From NCBI GenBank assembly GCA_902805475.1, contig CADCSX010000001.1, positions 1,426,001 through 1,490,000 of the forward strand: a stretch of DNA of 64,000 nt, in the 5' to 3' direction. Below are positions 11,905 to 24,213 of the stretch, one piece after another. The translations under genes and the position numbers were made by a program. The stretch's first letter is position 1, and each line of letters opens with the position of its first letter. Source of the DNA: Entonaema liquescens (lineage: Eukaryota > Ascomycota > Sordariomycetes > Xylariales > Xylariaceae). The notes under the pieces were generated by a model. It had not been told where the DNA came from and searched no databases. It saw nothing but the letters and a program-made list of their open reading frames with translations.

Positions 11905-13689
11905 CTAGTAGCTTCGTCCGAACATAACAAACTCTCCGGCTAGTCGTTCGCACTCTGGGTTTAGACACTTGGTCTCTCCCTTGACTAGGCCTTCCGGCTG
12001 CTCGAAGGGAATACACAAGCTCTTCATTCCCATTGATGGAGCCTTCTGCGCTTCTGGGGTGTTGGGGTCTTCATCCGTGCGACCAGTTGTGAGTTCCTTA
12101 ATCTTGTCCTCGCATTTTCCGTCGAGACAGAAGGGAATGATAACGACGTTCTTGGCATCCAGAGCAGGAAGGACGTCATCCCACTTCTTGACGATAACAC
12201 GGTGCTCCCTGTATGCTTTCTCCGCCTTGTTGTACATATCACTTTGGATGGTTTCTAAGAGTTCGGGGACCTTTGTAGCAAGATCAGTAAGAGGAATGGT
12301 ACCCTTCTCACCGGTATCTCGGCGAGCGAAGCTAACAACTTCCTTGGCCGCATCCTTTGGTCCGAATTCCAGACGGAGAGGGACACCCTTTAATTCCCAA
12401 TCGTTGAACTTCCAGGCCGGAGTATAGCCCTCTCTCAGGTCATCCTCGATGCGCACGCCTGTCTTCTTAAGAGTCTCCTTAATAGTAGCGAACTTATCGC
12501 TATGCTTGGCCTTGTCCTCAGCGCTAGTGCTCTTGGTGATGCCGACGGGGATCAGTACCGTCTGGACCTTGGCAATTCGTGGAGGAAGGACCAGACCCTT
12601 ATCATCACCATGTATCATAACCATCACACCAATAACACGGGTTGATAGACCCCAAGAGTTCTGCCAAACGTTGATGTGTTTTCCCTTCTCATTCGGGTCT
12701 TCAACGGTGATATCGAACATCTTGCTGAAGTTTTGACCGAGACAATGCGATGTGGCGCCCTGAATGCCTCGTCCGTTGGAAGGGATATAGCCCTCTACCG
12801 TAGTTGTGTAGTATCCACCAGCGAATTTCTCGTTCTCAGTCTTTCGGCCTCGCACAACGGGGACCGCTAGGAGCTGTTCATATACACCAGCATAGAGCTC
12901 AAGAATCTCTAAGACCTCCTTTCCAGCAAGTTCTTCGGTCAAGTGTGCGGTGTGACCTTCTTGCCATAAGAACTCTCGTGCCCTCAGGAAAGGGGTAGTT
13001 TGCTTTGCCTCCCATCGCACGACTGAGTTCCATTGGTTCAATCTGAAGGGGAGATCTCTGTGGCTACGAATCCACTTTGCGTAGTAAGGGTACATGACTG
13101 CTTCGGAGGTAGGACGAACTGCGACTGGAACCTCGAGGTTCTTATCACCACTATGTGATCACCTATAATTAGCTGCTATCCGGTATGGGCCATTCCTGCG
13201 ATAGTATGTGCCTGGAATGGATTCGCGTGAATATGAGAATAATATTCTGACTCACGCTTTTGTTACCCATGCGAGTTCAGGGGCAAAACCTTCGACATGG
13301 TCCTTCTCCTTTTCTAGGGACTTCTGGGATAAGAACATGGGGAAGTTGGTCTCGTCAACTCCCATAGCCTCGATATGCTCCGTAAACCATTTGCGAATGA
13401 CATTCCAGATATACATGGTCGCAGGGCGCATAATATAGAAACCGGAGATTTCAGTGTAGTACTCGACCATCTCGGCCTTGAGCACAACTTCTTGATACCA
13501 TTGTGCAAAGTTGTCCGCCTTGGACGAGGTAATTCCAATGATATCGTCTGCCTTCTTTCCACCCGAGCCGACAATTGGAAGATTAGCTTGCTTTGCCGCC
13601 TTTGCAGCTTTCTCGGCGGCCTTCTTCGCTTCCTTTTCGGCCTTTTTAAGGGCACTCTTGGATTGTTCGACGGGCTTATTCTCCTCCAT
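11905..13689 (-). CDS. Prolyl-tRNA synthetase, cytosolic eukaryotic type
   Basis: Two exons, 13689-13256 and 13150-11905 (intron 105 nt), giving 559 aa. It charges tRNA-Pro in the cytosol. After a Lys/Ala-rich N-terminal stretch of about 35 residues comes the class II catalytic core: motif 1 around VAVRPTSEAVMYPY, motif 2 around FRLNQWNSVVRWE...REFLWQEGH, and motif 3 around GLSTRVIG, then the anticodon-binding domain and the eukaryote-type C-terminal extension ending in an aromatic Tyr. The C-terminal zinc-type Cys pair region (KCLNPECE) is present. The N-terminal YbaK-like editing domain seen in yeast YHR020W is absent here, leaving a short charged tail. The start ATG has a good context (ACCATGG) and lies 544 bp from the divergent CCT1 start. 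Confidence 0.93.
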
Positions 13690-14232
13690 GGTTGTCGTCT
13701 CGTGATTTGCTATAGGATAACGCAAATGATAAGTTTCTCTTTCCAAATGGTTGAATTGTAAAATAAGATGAAGTTGTTACCACAAAATAAAATCAATGTG
13801 GTAAACTTTTGGGAATGTCGCGCCCAAGATTTGACTCACACCGGAGTGAAGTAGATAATGAATGTGCCTGTGCCGCCTGGATAAAAATAAAACAGTACCT
13901 AACGAAGTACTTCGTAGCAATAACGCGAGCTTGAAATTTCAATGGGATGCCCCGCGATTTCCCTTCTCTCCCAATGGAGGGGTTCGAGGGGTCCAAAACA
14001 CTTTTTGGAGGGGTAGATAAGGAAAATAGGGTCCGTGCATTTTATTATCGGACTAGGAATAACCATTACTTCCGCAAAAAAGTTCCCAAGTTTAGGTGGG
14101 TGCTTTGGAAGCTTCACCTAACAAAATATCGAAGCAGCCTGGCAGCTCCGATTATAAAGAATTCCCCTCTTTTCTCCAACTACACTGGAAGTTGTCCGTT
14201 ACTTGTATTAAGTATAACAAGGTTCATATAAG
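13690..14232. promoter_or_regulatory. Divergent promoter region, ProRS / CCT1
   Basis: 544 bp separate the start codons of two housekeeping genes, prolyl-tRNA synthetase (minus) and the TCP-1 alpha chaperonin (plus). Both 5' UTRs and promoters must fit here, so shared control is plausible. No specific operator is claimed. Confidence 0.5.
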
Positions 14233-16041
14233 ATGGCTTCTATGTTTCAGCAACCCTCGAATGGGACTTTGTTCCTCGGTGGCCAGAAGATCTCTGGTGC
14301 AGATATTAGGGATCAAAATGGTATAGCTCCTTGCTCCCTAAGGTTGTTATATACTGCTAACTTATATGTATAGTCCTTGCTACCCAAGCCATAGCGAATG
14401 TCGTCAAGAGCTCATTTGGGCCCAGCGGTCTGGATAAGATGATGGTGGACGATATTGGAGTACGCAAACCATAATCCTATATGTGGATTGCTCCATAACT
14501 GACCGTTATAGGATGTTACAGTGACCAACGACGGCGCGACTATCCTAAGTTTACTAGATGTCGAACACCCCGCTGGAAAGATCCTTGTCGACTTAGCGCA
14601 GCAACAAGATAAAGAAGTCGGTGATGGCACAACTTCCGTAGTACTTATCGCTGCTGAACTTCTACGACGAGCAAACGAGCTTATGAAGAACCGAATACAT
14701 CCAACTACTATTATCACGGGCTACAGACTTGCTTTGAGAGAGGCTATCAAATACATGAATGAGAACGTCAGCACTAAGGTGGAAAACCTCGGCCGCGAAT
14801 CCCTTATCAACATTGCCAAGACGTCCATGTCCAGCAAGATTATTGGCGCCGACTCTGACTTCTTCGCTAACATGGTTGTTGATGCTCTCCAAGCAGTCAA
14901 GACGACAAATAACCGCAGCGAGGTGAAATACCCCGTCAAAGCAGTTAACATCCTAAAAGCACATGGCAAGGGCGTTTTAGAATCTGTTTTGGTTAAGGGC
15001 TATGCTTTGAACTGCACCGTTGCATCGCAGGCAATGAATACGAGGATACTGGATGCCAAGATTGCAGTACTGGACATGAACCTACAAAAGGAAAGGATGA
15101 AGTTAGGCGTACAAATCACGGTGGATGATCCTCAACAACTCGAACAGATTCGCGCACGAGAGTCGGGAATGGTCATCGAGAGAGTGGAGATGATACTCAA
15201 GGCTGGAGCAAATGTTATTCTGACAACCAAGGGTATTGACGACATGTGCTTGAAGCTTTTCATCGAACGTGGTGCTATGGCTGTGCGGCGATGCAAGAAG
15301 GAAGACTTGCGACGAATTGCAAAGGCTACTGGTGCGACCCTATTGAGCACGCTCTCCGATCTGAACGGTGATGAGCGTTTCGAACCTTCGTACCTGGGCC
15401 ACGCCGAAGAAGTGGTTCAAGAACGTATTTCAGACGATGAGTGTATCATGGTTAAGGGTACTAAAACGCACTCGTCAGCCTCTATCCTTCTTCGAGGACC
15501 CAACGATTTCACACTTGACGAGATGGAGCGATCTGTTCACGATTCACTATGTGCAGTTAAGCGAACCTTAGAGAGTGGCAGTATTGTACCTGGCGGTGGA
15601 GCAGTAGAAACCGCACTGCACATCTATCTAGAAGAGTTTGCAGGCACAGTCGGCTCAAGAGAGCAGCTAGCAATTGGAGAGTTTGCACAGTCGCTCCTCG
15701 TTATCCCTAAGACCTTGGCTGTCAATGCTGCTAAGGATGCAAGCGAACTGGTGGCGCAATTACGGTCCCGACACGCTCTATCGCAGCGGACACAAGACGG
15801 AGAAGCCAACGAGGACGAGAAGACAATTGCGAAAAAGAAGAACTACAAAAACTACGGCCTGGATCTGATGAAGGGAAAAGTGGTGGATGAAGTGAAGGCA
15901 GGCGTATTAGAACCCAGCATAAGCAAGGTTCGACAGCTAAAGAGTGCGGTGGAAGCGTGTATCAGCATAATGAGAATCGATACCCTGATCAAGCTAGATC
16001 CGGAAGAGAGGGGAGAACCCGATGATGGTCATGGACATTGA
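14233..16041 (+). CDS. TCP1: T-complex protein 1 subunit alpha (CCT1), TRiC chaperonin
   Basis: Three exons, 14233-14320, 14374-14459 and 14512-16041, giving 567 aa, the expected size. It is one of eight subunits of the cytosolic TRiC/CCT ring, which folds actin, tubulin and WD40 proteins with ATP. Group II chaperonin signatures are intact: NDGAT (residues 64-68) and the GDGTT catalytic loop (95-99), with the equatorial C-terminal DAAKDASELV region. The subunit is recognised as alpha by the N-terminal LFLGGQKISGADIR segment and the KSSFGPSGLDKM stretch. The C-terminus is a short Gly/His tail. The two introns (53 and 52 nt) sit in the first 180 codons, and both joins restore strictly conserved sequence. 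Confidence 0.96.
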
Positions 16042-17181
16042 TAGGATCATAAAGGAAAATATAGCGGGCGCGAGGCGTTCCTAATAAGAAGACGGTTTGA
16101 GACACAAGTCTAATTCTACAACCTAAATCCCGGATTCGAGGCAATGAACCTGTCTACACCTACATTAGCGTCCAATGGCATTCCAGTCCGTGCGGTGTGA
16201 TGATGGAGTATAATATGTAATGATCAAGGTCACCAGAGCCCATTCGCATGTAAGTCCACCTATAAGTTGACCTGTACACCTAAATTTGAGGCGGGTTGCG
16301 TCGGCATGATGCCCCACAAACGTTCGCGGTATAACCGAGACCCACCTGCCTCAAGCCCCATCCCGCTCAGCTTATTAGTCCGCCTTTTGCAGTGATTGTA
16401 GACTCGCCAACTTAACTCGACCCATTGCTTTGGATCCTTCTAGTAAAAAGGTATGTATTTCGTTATGTTTCTTACAGTGATGTCATTTCAGTATTGTATA
16501 ATCAACACGGCGAAAAAGATAGGCATAATACCGATATCGAATTATTACCCCTTTCGACCAAGTGGTCCGCCGAAGCCCCGGTCCCGAGATTCGAGAGCCG
16601 GAGCGGCTCAGCACATCCTACGAGACCGGTACATTCACCGGATTCCTGGAACATCTGCATTTTGTTACATAAAATCCTACAGGGTCCCGGCCTATGCAGT
16701 ATTAGACCATCCTGACCCCCCTTTCTCTTTTCCTATAACCGTGGTTCGAGGTAATGGACTAGTCCCCCTTCGTGGGCGTACATGCATATCGGCTGGTCAC
16801 CGGGTTTCATCCTGGGATCCCCTTATCTTAGGGTCCATACGTCAAGAGTATATATACAAGTTTACGGTACTTTTACCATGTTCTACAGGTTTCTTTTTTT
16901 AACTTTTCATTGTTCTCGCTTAGTAGTCTGGCGTTAGCATTGTTGTTGGCATGTTTCCAAGACATTCGAGCTTTCCTTTAACCGTCCGAGTGTTGCTAAG
17001 TCTCGCAGAAAACGTCTTTTCGCTACAATTAACCCTCACCGTCGAAATCCGCCTGGGTTTTTGAAGCTTTGCTACCTACCGTTATACTTATATATATAAT
17101 CTTGCAGAAGGCAAGGCTTAACTACTTGCTTGATTCCTTCCGTATTGGACTTATACATACATACAAATACCAGTCGATAAA
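16042..17181. other. Intergenic spacer, 1.1 kb
   Basis: Between CCT1 and the acetyltransferase, both plus strand. No supported gene. The last 300 bp are T-rich on the plus strand just before the acetyltransferase start, as in many fungal promoters. Confidence 0.55.
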
Positions 17182-18440
17182 ATGGGTTCAGCCTCCCAAG
17201 ACACCTACGCTCTCCCCTCCGCCACCGCCCCCTCCCTGGTCCTCGCACACCCAACCGACGCCGAGAAGCGCCGGACCTGGACCCTGAACCACAGGGAATG
17301 GGGCGGTGCCTTGACTCTAGACGAGTACCTCAAGCGCGAGCCGTACCTAACTACTATCCCGCTGACACGCGACGGCGGCATGACGCACTGGATTCTTACG
17401 GACTCAGCCTGGTCGGCGGACAGCGGTAGTCCCCGCCCCGTCCTCGCCTCGTGCGAGTCAATCCGAAAGCGCGTGTTAGTCGCCACTCCCGACGACGACA
17501 ACGCCAGCGCCACCACAGCAACAGTCCGCGACGACGGCGTCGGCCACGGCATCGGCTCCGTCTTCACGTACCCCGAGTACCGGGGGAACCGGTATGCCGC
17601 GCGCATGCTGAACGAGCTCGGGCTTGCGCTGCGGGGCTGGCAAGCCGAGGGCGGCCGAGAGGCCGTGTGCTCGGCGCTGTGGTCGGATATCGGCAAGACG
17701 TACTACGCGAAAAAGGGGTGGGCCGCATTTCCCAGTCTGCACGTTGAGTTCCCGGTTGTTAAGGTTGAGGAGGGTGAGAAAGGGGGAAATATTACGACAC
17801 CCATCACATATGATAATTTGGAACCGCTTTGTCGCCGGGACGAACAGCTTTTGAAGGAGAAACTCATACGCACGGCGAGTGAAACACATCGTACGAGCGT
17901 AGCGTTCGCGCCTGACCATGATACTCTCCGGTGGCATTTATACAGAGATGACTTCATCGCCTCCATCCTCTTTAAGACAACTTCTCCCCAAGAAACCAGT
18001 AACGACGGAGTGGTCCCGCCATTTACCAAGGGCGCGGTAGCCGGACCCGAAGGCCGCCGAGTCTGGGCCGTGTGGTCGCGGAACTACTACGGGGAAGCGG
18101 CGCGCCAGCCGATCATGTCGATAAGAACACGCTGTATATACTGCGACTCGTCGTCGAGCCGGAGGCTTCTGAGGACGGGAATGAGAACTTGAGTGAAGAT
18201 ATACAGGGGGCGTTTACGGCTGTCATACAAGCCGCCCTGCGAGAGGCTTCCCGGTGGCATTTGGGAAAGGTCGACTTGTGGAACCCGTCGCCTACGATCA
18301 AGAAGCTGATCGATCAAAGCGGGTTACAGCACCGCTGGGTAGAGCGGGATGAGGATAGTATACCGAGCATGATGTGGTACGGGGACGAGGATGTTCGCAA
18401 TATCGAGTGGGTTGCGAATGAGAAATATTGCTGGTGTTAA
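17182..18440 (+). CDS. LYC1-like GNAT acetyltransferase, interrupted by a one-base frameshift
   Basis: Related to fungal LYC1 proteins, which acetylate the side chain of lysine. The first frame (from ATG 17182) carries the GNAT-like segment: an acetyl-CoA-loop-like stretch near GHGIGSVFTYPEYRGNRYAARML (about residues 130-150), then the second half up to VWSRNYYGE. That frame then runs into unrelated sequence and stops at 18192. The family's C-terminal part (NTLYILRLVVE..., KVDLWNP...) continues in the frame shifted by -1, from about 18096 to the stop at 18440. No intron fits in the few bases available. One base missing in GGGGAA (18091-18096) would explain it and give about 420 aa, close to LYC1 length. 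This is either an assembly error or a real inactivating deletion. Codon use on both sides looks like that of a working gene. Confidence 0.75.
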
Positions 18441-19147
18441 CACAGACAACCAAAACAAACGAAAAAAGAATAGAGAAACATAGAGCAGCGAAGTTACAGC
18501 GAAGAGAAGCACGCGGGAACATTAGGTTAGAATGAAATTATATGCACTAGTAACGGCTATCTGGGGTATCTATAGAAACTTTCTCCGAACCAAGCTGGAG
18601 ACTTGGGACAGAAATATCGCTATAAGCGATGGTAAATGCCGTCTTTGCCATCTGTACAGGTGTGTATAGACTAGATAGCTTCTTGGTCAACTGATCCCCT
18701 ATAGCTGGGCCTGTCGGCGCTACTATGTCATTAGTAATAGTGCCATGATATAGCCTCGACCACTCGATTAGAAAGTTGAATAGAAAGATTTTAGTAGAAA
18801 CAAAACACACACACTTTCTCCTCCTTGAACGCCCCAAATCGTATGCTGCAATGCTATGTCTCCCCTAACTCCAAGCCGGCAGACCTCCTGAAGGTGAAGG
18901 TGTCAGAATTTCTAGACCGTAGAGTAAACAAGGTCATATGCATAACATTCCATAACCTCGCCTTTGACAGCGTATTTAGTGCATTGAATTGGGCACTTCA
19001 GAGAATTGGTGAGAAAAAAAACGCAACCAGAGTACGAAGGGTATATCTCCTTCTGGATACCCCTAAAAAAGGTGAATTTTGTCCGCCCATAAACAGGGCT
19101 TGTAAGGGACCAGGCGCGTTATAACGAAACCCGCAGATAAACGGCAG
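18441..19147. other. Intergenic spacer, 0.7 kb
   Basis: Lies between the acetyltransferase and the 3' end of the RBR ligase (convergent). A 90-codon open stretch at 18825-19124 has no recognisable content and was not accepted as a gene. Confidence 0.5.
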
Positions 19148-21770
19148 TTAGAATCGGAAATGGTCGTAGTTGAAAGCATTTTGATTTTCAACGTTTGGAA
19201 CCCCACCTCCTACATCCATATTATGGTAGAGCGGATCAAAATCACCTGCGAGCTGCTGTTGGGGCAACTGGTTGAAGGGGCGTTGCTGCAGTACTTGAGG
19301 TCCTTGTTGACGTCCAGGAACTAACGGATTTGCCGGGCGCTGCTGCGCGGCGGCTTGCATAATTGGAGGAGCATTCTGAGGGACTTGTCCCGCTGCCACT
19401 CTGGCTTGAGGCGGTGCTTCAGCTCTGAGCCCCACCAGTTGCTGTTGAAAACCTAGCACTTGCCGTATGTGATTTTCCGGTACATGTATTAAGGGCATCA
19501 TGTTCCCGATGACCCCGTTTCTAGCATGGGGGCCGCCGGGGCCGCCAGGGTCGCCGGGTACGCCTGGTACGCCTACAGGTTGAGCCAGATGAGGAAGTGC
19601 ACGACGATACGGTCCTGCTGGACGAGGCGGATAGTGTGGGCGCCCTGGATAGTTGATAACATGGTTCGCAATAACTTGCGCTAAAGCGGGAGGAACAGGC
19701 GGCTGCTGCTGCTGCGCATTGCCCTTTCTACGCCTTTGATCATCCTGTAAGACCTGTTCTGATATTTTGATCTTGAGCACGTCCTCATTCTGTACAACAG
19801 GAAAATTAGAGACAAGCTTGGACTAACAGGGTCGTGTTGAAATGGATCGTAACAACCCAATAATTTAGGATAAGTGAAAGGAATAACTTACAATATCAGC
19901 ATTATCTTCCAACATTTTCTGGCGGGCTTTCTCTTCCGCTTGCTGTACCTCTTGTTGGTGACGCTCCTCGGTCTTATCGAATAGCGGACACTGGCCATTT
20001 TTGCCACCTCTCGCTGTATCATCGAAGTGTCCATAGTCGGTAATAGCCTGGCGACAGACATAACATTGCAACGCACCACACTTGGTGCAGTGAATCTTGT
20101 TGCAGCCGTTTAACTTCAGATAAGGGTTTTGGCCTATAGCTCAGGTGTCAGTTGAATGCATATACTTCCTGGAAGATAGGAGTTCTTACAGCTATGACAA
20201 CGGCGTATTAGCGCTGCGCTCATCGCCTCCTCAAGAACATGCCGCGCATCTAGACCATGGTCCACAGAGGCTTCGGCGCAGGTCCTTGGTATATGTGTCT
20301 CTTTATGGCATAGGCGACAGCTAACCTTTTCACAACCAGGGTTGACACAGGTGAACTCCTTGTCAACCTCGATAGGGGGGTATTCCGCTGCGTAGGGACA
20401 GAACGGACAAGTCTCAAGGTTCTCAATACCGGCCATTCGCAATGCCGCCTCCTGCTCGAGTCGTTCTAGGGCCACACGCAGTTTCTTGTTAAGAAACTGC
20501 TTCTTCTGGTCTAGGGAGAAACCGGCATCGCATCCGTCCATAGACATACATGATATCTCGTATTTACCTAGGCCGATGTTTGTTTCTGCCTGCGATTTCA
20601 TGCAATTCCGACAAAACCAGTGGAGATCCTCACCACTGCAATGGATCATCCGGTTGAGGGCAAATTCATCAAAACAACAACCGCACTCAACTACCTCACC
20701 GGTCGACTTCGCATGCGCAAAGTTTTCTCCTCGTCCGCCTTACGGGCAGCTTCCGCATCCCTGATTGCTTTTAATTCTCTAGCGGCACGTAACTCAGCGA
20801 TCGCTGCCTTCTGCTCATTACCGTAAGCGTTTGGGTCTAGATTCTCGATACGATCCGGTAAAAACGATACTATTGCTTTTGACGGTCGTTGCTTTTCAGC
20901 CCAAGGAGGTCTTGCGTTGTCCCAATTGCGACTAGCTTCATCCATTTTTGTGTACGTCTCGAAAATAAATCCTCTATTGGCACGTAGCAGGCTCTTGATC
21001 GTGGGCATAGGTACTTTTGGGAAGCTGGGATATGTTAGTATGAACTAAGTCTATAATCTAGACCTTCCCCGTGACATTGGGATGTCGACGGGAAATTGCA
21101 AGACTATGAAATAAAAAACGATAACGTACTATAACAATGTTAGCTTCTGTAATCAAAGAAAAGGCTGCTAAATTATCTAGAAAAGGGGAATCAAATGGCT
21201 ATTTAGGCATACCTCAGAAGCTAAAAAGTTTTTTGCCATGTCTTTATAGTCAGAGTGTTTGACCGTAGTTGAGTAGTAGTCTACTTGCTCCAGTCTCTTT
21301 TTGGCCTCTTTAAGGACAGCGTTCTCGGCCTTTTTGGCTATCTCGCCCTCGTCTTCATCTTCATCATCTCCCTCAATCTCGCCGTCGTCATCCTCCGTTC
21401 GCTTGCGCTTCAGAACACGGGGTTGAACTGGATATTTCTCGCCCTTTTCCTGACTGTCGAGAATAGCACCAATGGTGGCATCCGAATTGTAATCATGTTC
21501 GGCAACAATCCGGTCTAGATAGGTTAAACAAATATCTGGGAAGACAGACTTGACATGATCTTTGCAGGAGCCATTGGTAGCTGACGGTATTTTGGCACCA
21601 GAGTCATCAGAAAGATCTACGAAATCCTCGAAGTCCTCGAACTCGTTAACACCTTCGTAGTAGTCAGGGATATTGTCAGAGACTTCGTCATCAATTTCCA
21701 TCACGTTTTGCAACATGTTTTGGTCATCTGAATCGTCATCTATCATAATAGGATTCCGCTGTTGTCCCAT
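19148..21770 (-). CDS. RNF216/TRIAD3-like RBR E3 ubiquitin ligase (microexon; one-base frameshift)
   Basis: RING-between-RING ligase. Exons: 21770-21213, a 17-nt microexon 21146-21130, 21024-20190, 20133-19892 and 19789-19148. The predicted product is about 764 aa once one missing base is allowed for. The N-terminus is acidic (VIDDD-like, DDEDEDEG) and disordered. RING1 begins at VECGCC (about residue 305), the IBR holds CPFCPYAAEYPP...CRLCHKETHIPRTC, and RING2 is CHSCQNPYLKLNGCNKIHC, whose last Cys is the likely thioester site. The tail is Gln/Pro-rich. Within exon 3 the frame changes at an A4 run (plus strand TTTT 20723-20726). Upstream it reads into RMRSRPVR and a stop; the conserved KSTGEVVECGCC sequence is in the -1 frame. 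An in-frame ATG at 22052 would add a hydrophobic N-terminal stretch that homologues are not expected to have, so 21770 is preferred. Confidence 0.85.
21130..21146 (-). other. 17-nt microexon of the RBR ligase gene
   Basis: Flanked by TTACAG upstream and GTACGT downstream. Without it exon 1 (phase 0) cannot be joined in frame to the next exon at 21024. With it the joined protein reads smoothly through KLTLLYFPKVP into the conserved segment. Confidence 0.7.
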
Positions 21771-24213
21771 TTTGGCGCCGGAGCAGCAGTGCGATTCCGG
21801 AGGAACAGGACTATTGATAGCCTCGTGTCGATTGGACTTGCGACAACGAGTATGAGCCCTTAGGCGACCGGTAAATACGGCCTTGGATAACCTGTGTCCC
21901 ATACGTATTAGCGCTTGAGCGACCATGCTAAAATGCATATCATTTGTGATATGGAAAGAAAGGGGGACCAGAAAGAGTGCGCCTAAAGAAAATCCCAAGG
22001 GGATCAGCGCTAAATGTAGGCAGTTGCCAAACGAAGAAGTAACACTCGACATGTTTTGAATGTTGGAGATACAGAAAGAAGGGGGGAAAGAAGGAAGGAG
22101 GAAGACAGAAAACGAAAAATGGAAAGCGGAAATGGAAAGAGTGAAGAGAAAAGATAAGAAGAGTATTAACTTCTCAAAATGTCAAAACGTCAAAACCCGT
22201 AAAGCTGACTGTCATGCTGAGCGCCTATAAAACTGTAGAAAATATGTAGTTGCTTACCTAGAAAGGAAAGTTTGACCAAGGTTAGATATGTACTGTAAGG
22301 TGCTTGCAACTTGATACAGTAGTATTATGTACCGCGAGGCGACTACCAATAGACAGACTGGTGAAAGCCTTATTCAGATGTACCTTTGGGAGGGTTGTGT
22401 TGAGCTGAGGATATGTCCACGGTCTGTGATATGCGATCGATGGGCAGACAAGGCATAAGACTTGTCTGTGAAGAATGCAAGAATACCACGAGGTAGATAT
22501 ATCAAAAAGAAAGGTATCAAAAGAAAGTTTGTCCAAACTCGACGTAGAAAATTTCGCACATATATACCCGCCGCCACATACGTACCTGAGGTACTGAAGG
22601 TGCTGAGTAGGTACGTCGGCGACGGCTCTGATGTGCGAAAGTGCTTGACTGGACTAGATACCCAAGGATTGCAGGAAGGAGACAAACAAAGTGAGGTGGA
22701 CAAAGTGAAATGAATGTAGTGCAGCTGGCAAAAGGCGGACGAAAAAATATTAATGACAAAAAAATATTAATGTATCCACTGCTCGCAGCTGGTCGTTATG
22801 GTAAGGAAGGTTCGAATTGTTATCTCCTGGGTTACTTGGGCGCCGGAAGGCAGGAGCGCCATTTCACCAATTATATGTGGGTGAGGTTGTAAGAAAACGT
22901 CACTACCTAAGGTAATCACGGTTGACGATGACTCGAATCAGGTTGGCTTTTTTTTGAAGGAAAGGAAACCCCGCTCTCTGAGATTGTAGCAAACGGCAGC
23001 GACAGCTGTCATTACAATAGAATAGTTGGCCTAACAATAGCCAGTTTCATATCCATACTTTGACGAATCGATAATAGAACGATAATCCAATAGTTCTATA
23101 ACAGGTTCCATCTGATGACGACCGGTCGCAATACTAACACTGATTTGATTGCTACTGGAATACAGTTTTAACAAGAGCCTTATATACAAAGAAGGACTGG
23201 GTATGCGAAGCGAGGATGCGTGTCACCTTCAGGTTTTTACCAGATAGGAGAGATGGCGAGACTAAATTAATTTGAAGACAAGAAGATAAGGTTCTGGCTT
23301 GTAAAGGAAGAAGATAAGATGAGGCTCTGGTAGGCTATCGTTATCTTTTATTGTAGCCTGATCGAAGGTTCAGCATTTGCACAATGCTTTTCTCTGAGCT
23401 CATTTCTCGTTATATCGCCATAACGGGAACTTTTCGCCCTGGCTTAGAGCATTGGCTCGGTTAACCGCCACAGCAATGCAGCTAAAGCCAATGTTCGTCA
23501 GACTTATCCCGAGATAAACCACCAGATGGTCATTCCATTATTATATTCAGACAATTAGCTAGGTACTTACTGAGCTTTCTAGCTCAACGTCGATTTAGGC
23601 TTCATGGTAACTTACTCAAGTCAACAACGTTTCTAATAAGAGCAGTAATAAGAGGTAGTTATCTAAAGTACATACCTACATGGATATGTATTTATTTATG
23701 TATTTATTTCGTACCCGGAATTACCTAATACGTACTTCTTACCGTTACCGAATCCTTGGACCGGATATATGTACCTAAGTACTACTAAATATACCTCTTG
23801 GGTACCTTCTATTGTAGGTAAATGTAGCATGGTAAAGAGAAGTCAAGCACGTGCCGACAAGGTTCATCCTGCAAGATTGTAGATCCCGTGTCCTTCTTAC
23901 CTAGCAATCTATACCGGCGACATTATTAGAACAACCTATACAGCATATCATATGTAGGGTATTCCCGAGAGAATCTGTCCTACTCTCTGATTGCGTCCGT
24001 AGCTGGGGTTAGTGTCTTCTAGAAAATTACTAACACGAGGGACCGGGAGTGAGATGGTATGACAAAGAGGCAATGGCCTCAGTTTGTTCAAATTTTAAAA
24101 ATAACATACGGTTTTGCTAACGTATCAGTAAACATGATTAATTGATACTGCCCGGGGCAGTCATGGGGTTGCTTGAGTTATTATTTTCTTATACTCTCTA
24201 AATTATTGTAAGT
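21771..24213. other. Intergenic spacer, 2.4 kb
   Basis: Upstream of the RBR ligase and downstream of the Dcc1-like gene. AT-rich, with scattered GTACCTA/TAGGTAC words (22582-22618, 23671-23830). No recognisable gene or mobile element. Confidence 0.55.

Noticed and set aside
18825..19124. 100-codon plus-strand frame in the spacer
   Set aside because: No family resemblance and no supporting splice or start context.
20691..20750. 53-nt intron in the RBR ligase to explain the frame change
   Set aside because: No branch site or pyrimidine tract, and it would remove sequence that matches family coding sequence.
21771..22052. Longer RBR ligase start at 22052
   Set aside because: Would add a hydrophobic stretch not expected in RNF216-type proteins; 21770 is the first Met before the acidic conserved start. 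Not excluded.
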